From the NCBI GenBank assembly GCA_903901915.1, contig CAIUSV010000046.1, forward strand, positions 62,001-126,000: 64,000 nucleotides of DNA. Reading direction: 5' to 3'. The notes below the pieces were generated by a model. The model saw only the letters and a list, made by a program, of their open reading frames with translations. It had not been told where the DNA came from and ran no database searches. Shown here one piece after another: positions 57,301 through 63,300 of the stretch. Numbering within the stretch: position 1 is the stretch's first letter; every line of letters starts with the position of its first letter. A program made the position numbers and the translations under genes. The stretch comes from an uncultured Rhodospirillaceae bacterium. Its GTDB lineage: Bacteria; Pseudomonadota; Alphaproteobacteria; Rhodospirillales; Magnetospirillaceae.

Positions 57301-60300
57301 TGCTGCCGATCACGGTCTGGCTGGTGTTCCCGACGAAGAACTGATCCTCGCCGCCGCCGGAAATCAGGGTGGTGACGCCGGTACCCTGGCCGACAAGGAT
57401 CTCGTCGGCGCTGGTGCCGGTCAACGTGGTGGCGCCGCCGATCTGGCCGATGAAAGCGGTGGTGGGATGGCTGTCGTTGCCGTGAATGACACTGGCGATG
57501 CCGGCGCCGGTCCCGGCGAACTGGTCCTTGATCACCAGGGTGCCACCCCCGGCGGCTTGGGTCAGGTGGAGCACCAGATCGTTGCCGACCTGCGCCGCGC
57601 CCAGGAAGCCGGAATCGGGAATGGCGGTGACATCGAGGCTTTGGCTGCCGTGCTCGATCAGCGTCAGGGTGCCCGACATGGTCGCAGGCAGCACCACATT
57701 GCCGCTGCCGCCCACCAAGGTCAGCGACAGGCCCGAGGCACCGGTCCCGGCCAGGGTCAAGGAACCGCTGACCGCCGAGGCGTCGAGGGTGCCGATGCCG
57801 GTAAGCACCGAGGTCGAACCGATCGACAGGGTCTGGTTCACCGCCGCCGGCAACACCACGGTCTCGAAGCCCAAGAGGTTGGCGAAGGCGCTATCCGATG
57901 CGCTGGCCGGCATCGTGCCGGTCAGGGTCAGGGTATCGCCGGTGCCGCCGCCGCCGCTTAGCGTCGTGGTGCCGAGGCTGGTGACGGCGATCGTCAGGGA
58001 ATCGTTGCCGTCGCCCATATAGACAGCCTTGAAGCCCGTGCCGACGGTGATGCTGTCGACACCGGTGCCGCCGGTCAGGGTCTGCGCCCCCGCCGCGCCG
58101 CTGACCGTCAGGGTGCCGTCGGTGAAGGCCAGTTTCGAGATGCCGGAAAGAGTGTCGGTGCCGTCGGTGCCGCCCGACACGGTCAGCGAACCGCCGCTGT
58201 TGGTCGATACCGTGTAGTTCGCCATCGCCCCGTGGTACTCGACGGTATCGGTGCCGCCGCCGCCGGTGATGATGTCGTTGCCGGTGCCGCTGTAGAAATG
58301 CTCGCTGGCGGCGGTGCCGGTATGGGGCGCGGTGACGGTGACCGCGACAGTGGCGGGAGCCGACAGCGCCAGACTGGAATCCTGCACCACCACCTGGAAC
58401 GAATCGGTGACGGCGGCGGCGTCCACCATCATCTGACTGGTGGCGGTGTCGGGGGTATAGGTGTACACGCCGGTGGTGGGATTGATCGTGACGGAGCCAT
58501 GGGTCGTGGCCATGCTGCCAACCGCCGTGGTGCCGTTCCACAGGTAGTATCCGACGGTATCGACCGTCGGCAGCACGTCGGTGTCGTGGCCGACGACGGT
58601 GCCGGTGCCACCGGCCAGATTGGTGGCGGCAACGGCACCGGCGCTGTCAAGCAGCGGCGCATGGTTGACATGGCTGACCGCGACGGCATAGGCCGACGTC
58701 GCCGTCAACGACCCACCGGTGCCGGTGTGGCCCAGGTCGTTGGCCGACACCGTCAGGGTATCGGTGCCGCTCCACTGCGCGTCGTTGTGGTATTGCAACC
58801 CGGCGAGCGCGGTATCGATGTCGGCCAGCTTGCCGGTCAGGGTGACCCCGTGAGCGACGGTTCCCACCGTCAGGCCGGTGGTGCCGCCGGTCAGCGTCAG
58901 GCTGCCGTGCAGCGTGGTCAGGGTCAGCAACTCGGAATCGGTCGAGGCGGCGTCGGCATCGCTGACCGCGATGCCGGTCAGCGAAATGGCGGAATCCTCG
59001 TTGCCGCTGAAAGTGCCGCCGTTGGTGATGGTCGGCGCCTGGTTGGGGTGCACGATATCCACGTGCAGCAGGGTCGAGGCCGACTTGGTGGTGGCGGTAC
59101 CGTCATGCGAGGTGGCGACCACCGTCAGGTCCACCGGGGTGTGATAGCCCGCCGGGGTGGTCATGGTCAGGCCGGAAAGCTCGGCCGCGGTCAAGGTATA
59201 GGTGCCGCCGGTCAGCGTGCCGGCCGACAGCGTCGCCAGACTCGGCAGGCCGCTGATGGCGATCGACACGGTGTCGCTGGTATCGGCATCGGCAACGGTG
59301 ATCGACAACGGTATCGCCGTCGGGCTCCCCACGGTCTCGGGCAGGGCGGCGGTGGCGACGCTCAGGGTCGGCGTGGTGGTCGCCGCCGCCACGTCCACAT
59401 GCAAGGTGCCGGTGGCGGTCTGGCTGGCGGTACCGTCCACCGTGGTGACGGCGATGCCGAGGTTGACCGCGCCGTTGAAATAGGCCGGCGTATGCATGGT
59501 CAGCCCGGTCAGGTCGGACTGGCTGAGGGTGTAGGTGCCGGCGGACAGAGTGCCGTGGTTCAGCGTCGCCCCGGCGGGCAGGCCGGAGACCTTGATCGAA
59601 CCGATGGTATCGGAACTGTCGACGTCGGCGACGGTGATCGACAGCGGCACGGTGGTGCCCGCCGCACTCTCGGCGCCGGTGGTGCCGGGGGCGGTGATGG
59701 TGGCCGCCGTCGCCACCGGATCGACGACGAAATGCTGCGACGTATCGGTGAACGTCTGGCTCAGGCTGCCGTCGGTGATGGTGGTGACCAGGCCGAGGGA
59801 GATGGTGCCGCTGAAATAGGCCGGGGTCCGCAGGTGAAGCTGCGGCAGGTCCGACGCCTTGAGCGAATAGCTAATGCCGTCGGCGGAAAGCAGCGTCGTC
59901 GTGCCCGACAACAAGGTGGCGCCCGCCGGCAGTCCCGACAGCTTGATCGACGACACCACGTCGGTGGTGTCAGGCTTGATCAGGGTGATGGGCAGATCAT
60001 AGGTGGTCTCGCTGGTGCCTTCGAGGCCATGACTGGAACTGACCGTCAAGGTCGGCGTCGAAATCACCGGCGCCACGTCCACATGCAGGGTGGCGGATTT
60101 CTGCAGGCTGACGGTCTGGCCCAGCGCGACTTCCTGCGAGGTCGCGGTGACGTTGAGGTTGATGCCGCCGTTGGTGTACTGGGCCGGAATCAGCTTGAGG
60201 CTGGCCAGTTGGCCCGCCGTCAGGGTGTAGACCCCGCCCGACGCCACCAGGGCGACGCCGCCGCTGGTCAGGGTGCCGGAGGTCAGGCCGCTGATGGTGA

Positions 60301-63300
60301 TGGCCGAGATGGTGTCGCTGGTATCGGCATCGGTCACCGAAATCGACAGCGAGATCGGGGTGTTGGCACCGGTATTTTCGTAGCCGCTGGCCGTCGACAC
60401 CGTCACCGTCGGCGCCGTCGCCGTCGGCTGCACGTTGATGGTGGCGGTCGTCGCCGCCGAATAGGCCTGGCCGTCCCACGCCTTCCAGGTGAAGCTGTCG
60501 GCACCGGCGAAATACTGAGTCGGCTTGTAGGTCAGGTTGGCCAGGTTGGCCAGGGTGATCTCCTGGCCGGCGGTCACCGCCACGCCGTTCAGCAGCAAGG
60601 TGCCGTGGCTGGCCAGGGCGGTGATCTGCACCTTGGCCAGGGTGGCGAACGCCTGGGTCGAGGTGTTGTAATTGTAGTCGGTAAAGGCGTTGGTGAAGGT
60701 CGAGGCGGCAAACGCCACCGCCTGCGATCCGCTGGTGTTCTCGGTCCCGGCGACGGTGATTGCGGTCACCGTCGGCGCCACGATCACCGGATTGACCGTC
60801 ACCGTCAGGGTGCCGGTGGCGGTAGAGACCAGCGCCACCGTCGCGGCGTCGGCATCGGTCTGGGCAATAGTCAGGGTGCCGGCGTCGGACAGGGTATAGG
60901 TGATGGTGTCGGTGCCCGAGAAATACTTGTTGGGCGTATAGGTGATGGTGCCGTCGGCGTTCAGCACCACCGAGCCGTGGGCGGCGCTGCCGATGCCGGT
61001 GACGACCTTGGACTCGGACCCCAGGGTGGTGGCGCCGACATGGGTGTCGTTGGCCAGCACGTTGACCGTGACCGACGGGGTGGCGCCGATGCCGGTATTT
61101 TCGTTGACGCTGCCGGTATCGGCCACCGCCACGGCGGCGGCGTTGGCCACGGCGGTCTGCACCGCGGCGGCGTTGGCGGCCTTGATCGCCTGGGTCACCT
61201 GGGTCTGGAAATTGGCGAAGGCGGTTTCGATGGCGCTGACATTGGTCTTGGCCTGCACCAGCGACTGCGCCGCCAGCTTGGCGACGGTATCTTGGTTGGT
61301 GGCGACCGCGACCAGATGGTCGGCGCCGGTGGTCGCATTGGTGGCGTAGCCCTGGGCCGTGGTCAGATCGCCCGACGTCGGGCTGCCCAGAGCCGCCAGC
61401 CCGGTCACCCCGGCGAGATCGCTGCCGATGGTGGTGTCGGCGGCGCTGACCAGACCGCTGGCGGTGTTGGCGGACCCAAGCAGTGACGCGGCCGAGGTGG
61501 CCAGCGTCCCCGCCTTGCCGATCAGGGTGGTCAGTACCGAGGTATCGACGCCGGCGTGATCGGTTCGCCACTGGGTCATGTTGGCGATGACGGTGGACAG
61601 CCGGCTTTGCACCTCGGTGTTGGCGGCATCGGCGGCGGTGGCCTGGGCGGCGGCATCGGCCTTGGCGGCATCGGCGGTCGCCAGTTCCGAGGTGATGGCG
61701 CCCTCGATCGAGGCGATGGCGGCGTGCAGCACCGAAGCGGCGCCGGCATGGGCCGCCGCCCCCGAGGCGGCGGCGCTGGTGCCGGCGTTGTCGGCGGCCA
61801 GCTTGGCGGCGGCGGCATCGGTGTCCGAGGCGGCGGCGGCGGTGGCCGAGGCGCCGGCGGCGGTGACCAGGGCGGTCGCCGACGACCCCAGAATGCCCGA
61901 TACCGTGCCGGCATTGGCGTCGATGCTCAGTTGCAGCCCGGCGGAATAGGCGTCCAGGGCGGTGCCGGCCTTGACCGCGCCGATATGGGCGGCGTCGAGG
62001 GTCTGCAGTACGTTGGCGGCATTGTAGACGGCGGTGACGGTACCGCCGCCGTTCAGAACCAGGGTGCCGGCGGTGGTCCGCACATGCAGCGAATCGCCCA
62101 GCGCGGCGGCGGCGTTGACGCTCGCGGTATGGGCGGCGGCGGCGGCGGCATCGGCCAGATAGGAAGCAGTGGCTGCGTCCTGGGCCACGCCAGCAAGGGT
62201 GGTGAGCAGCGCCGTGCCACTGACATAATTGCCCGAACCGTCAATCACCGTAGCGCCGGTAGACGTCACCAGATGATTGGCGGCGCCGGCCAATGTGTCG
62301 GCGTCGCTGACGTGGGTACTGGCGTTGGCCGGGTCCAGCGCCACCTGGGAGGCGGCGGTGGCGGCGGCGGCGGCCTTGGTCTTGGCGATGGCCGCATTGG
62401 CGACGGCGACGGCGTCCTGGGTGGCGGCGGTGGTGGCGTAGCCGGCGGCCTGATCGGAAAAGGTCTTGACGTGGCTGGCGGCGGTAAGATTGGCCGCCGC
62501 CGTCTGCGCCGCCGTCAACTGGGTGGCGATGGTGCCGGCATTGGCGTCGGTCACCGCCTTGGCGGCGGCGATCAGCGATTCGTACTGCAACACCAGCGCC
62601 TTGGCGGCGGCGACGTCCTGGGCGGCCTTGACCGCATCGACGGCGGTGGCGGCATTCTGGGCAAGGGTGTCGGCGGCACCGGCGGCGGCCAACTGCCCTT
62701 CCAGGTCATAGGTGGTGCCGGTCTTGTCGTAGGCGGCGTCCGCCTTGGACTGGGCTTCCAGGACCAACTTGTTGGCTTGCACCGCGATGTTGTAGGCGTT
62801 GAGGATCTGCGCCCGCGATTGGGCATCGGCCGAAGCCGAGGCGGTTTGGCCGCTCACCCACTGGGCGTACAGGCTGCCCAGGGTGGTCAGCGCCGTCTGT
62901 TCGGGCGCGACCGCGTCGTTGATGGCGGTATAGGCGGCGTGGGCGGTGGCCTCGTGGCTGACGGCGGTGGCCTTGTCGGCGTCGGCGCTGGTGATCGCCG
63001 CCAGCTTGGTCGCCTGATTGACGGCGGCGGTGACCAGGGCGGCGGCGGCCGACACACTGGTGCCGATCTGGCTTTGCAGATTGGCGACGTCGGACACCTT
63101 GGCGGCAACCACCGCCGCCTGCACCGAAGCGGTGGCGACGTCGGCGGCGGCGGCCTTGGCGTCGTCGGCGGCGGCCTGGGCCGCCGTCTGGGCGGTGGCG
63201 GTGTCGGAGGTGGCCAGGGCGATGGCATACTGATCGGCGGCGTCGAACGCCTTGGCATGGGCGTCGCCGTCGGCGGCGGAAGCAAGACCCTTGGCGATAT

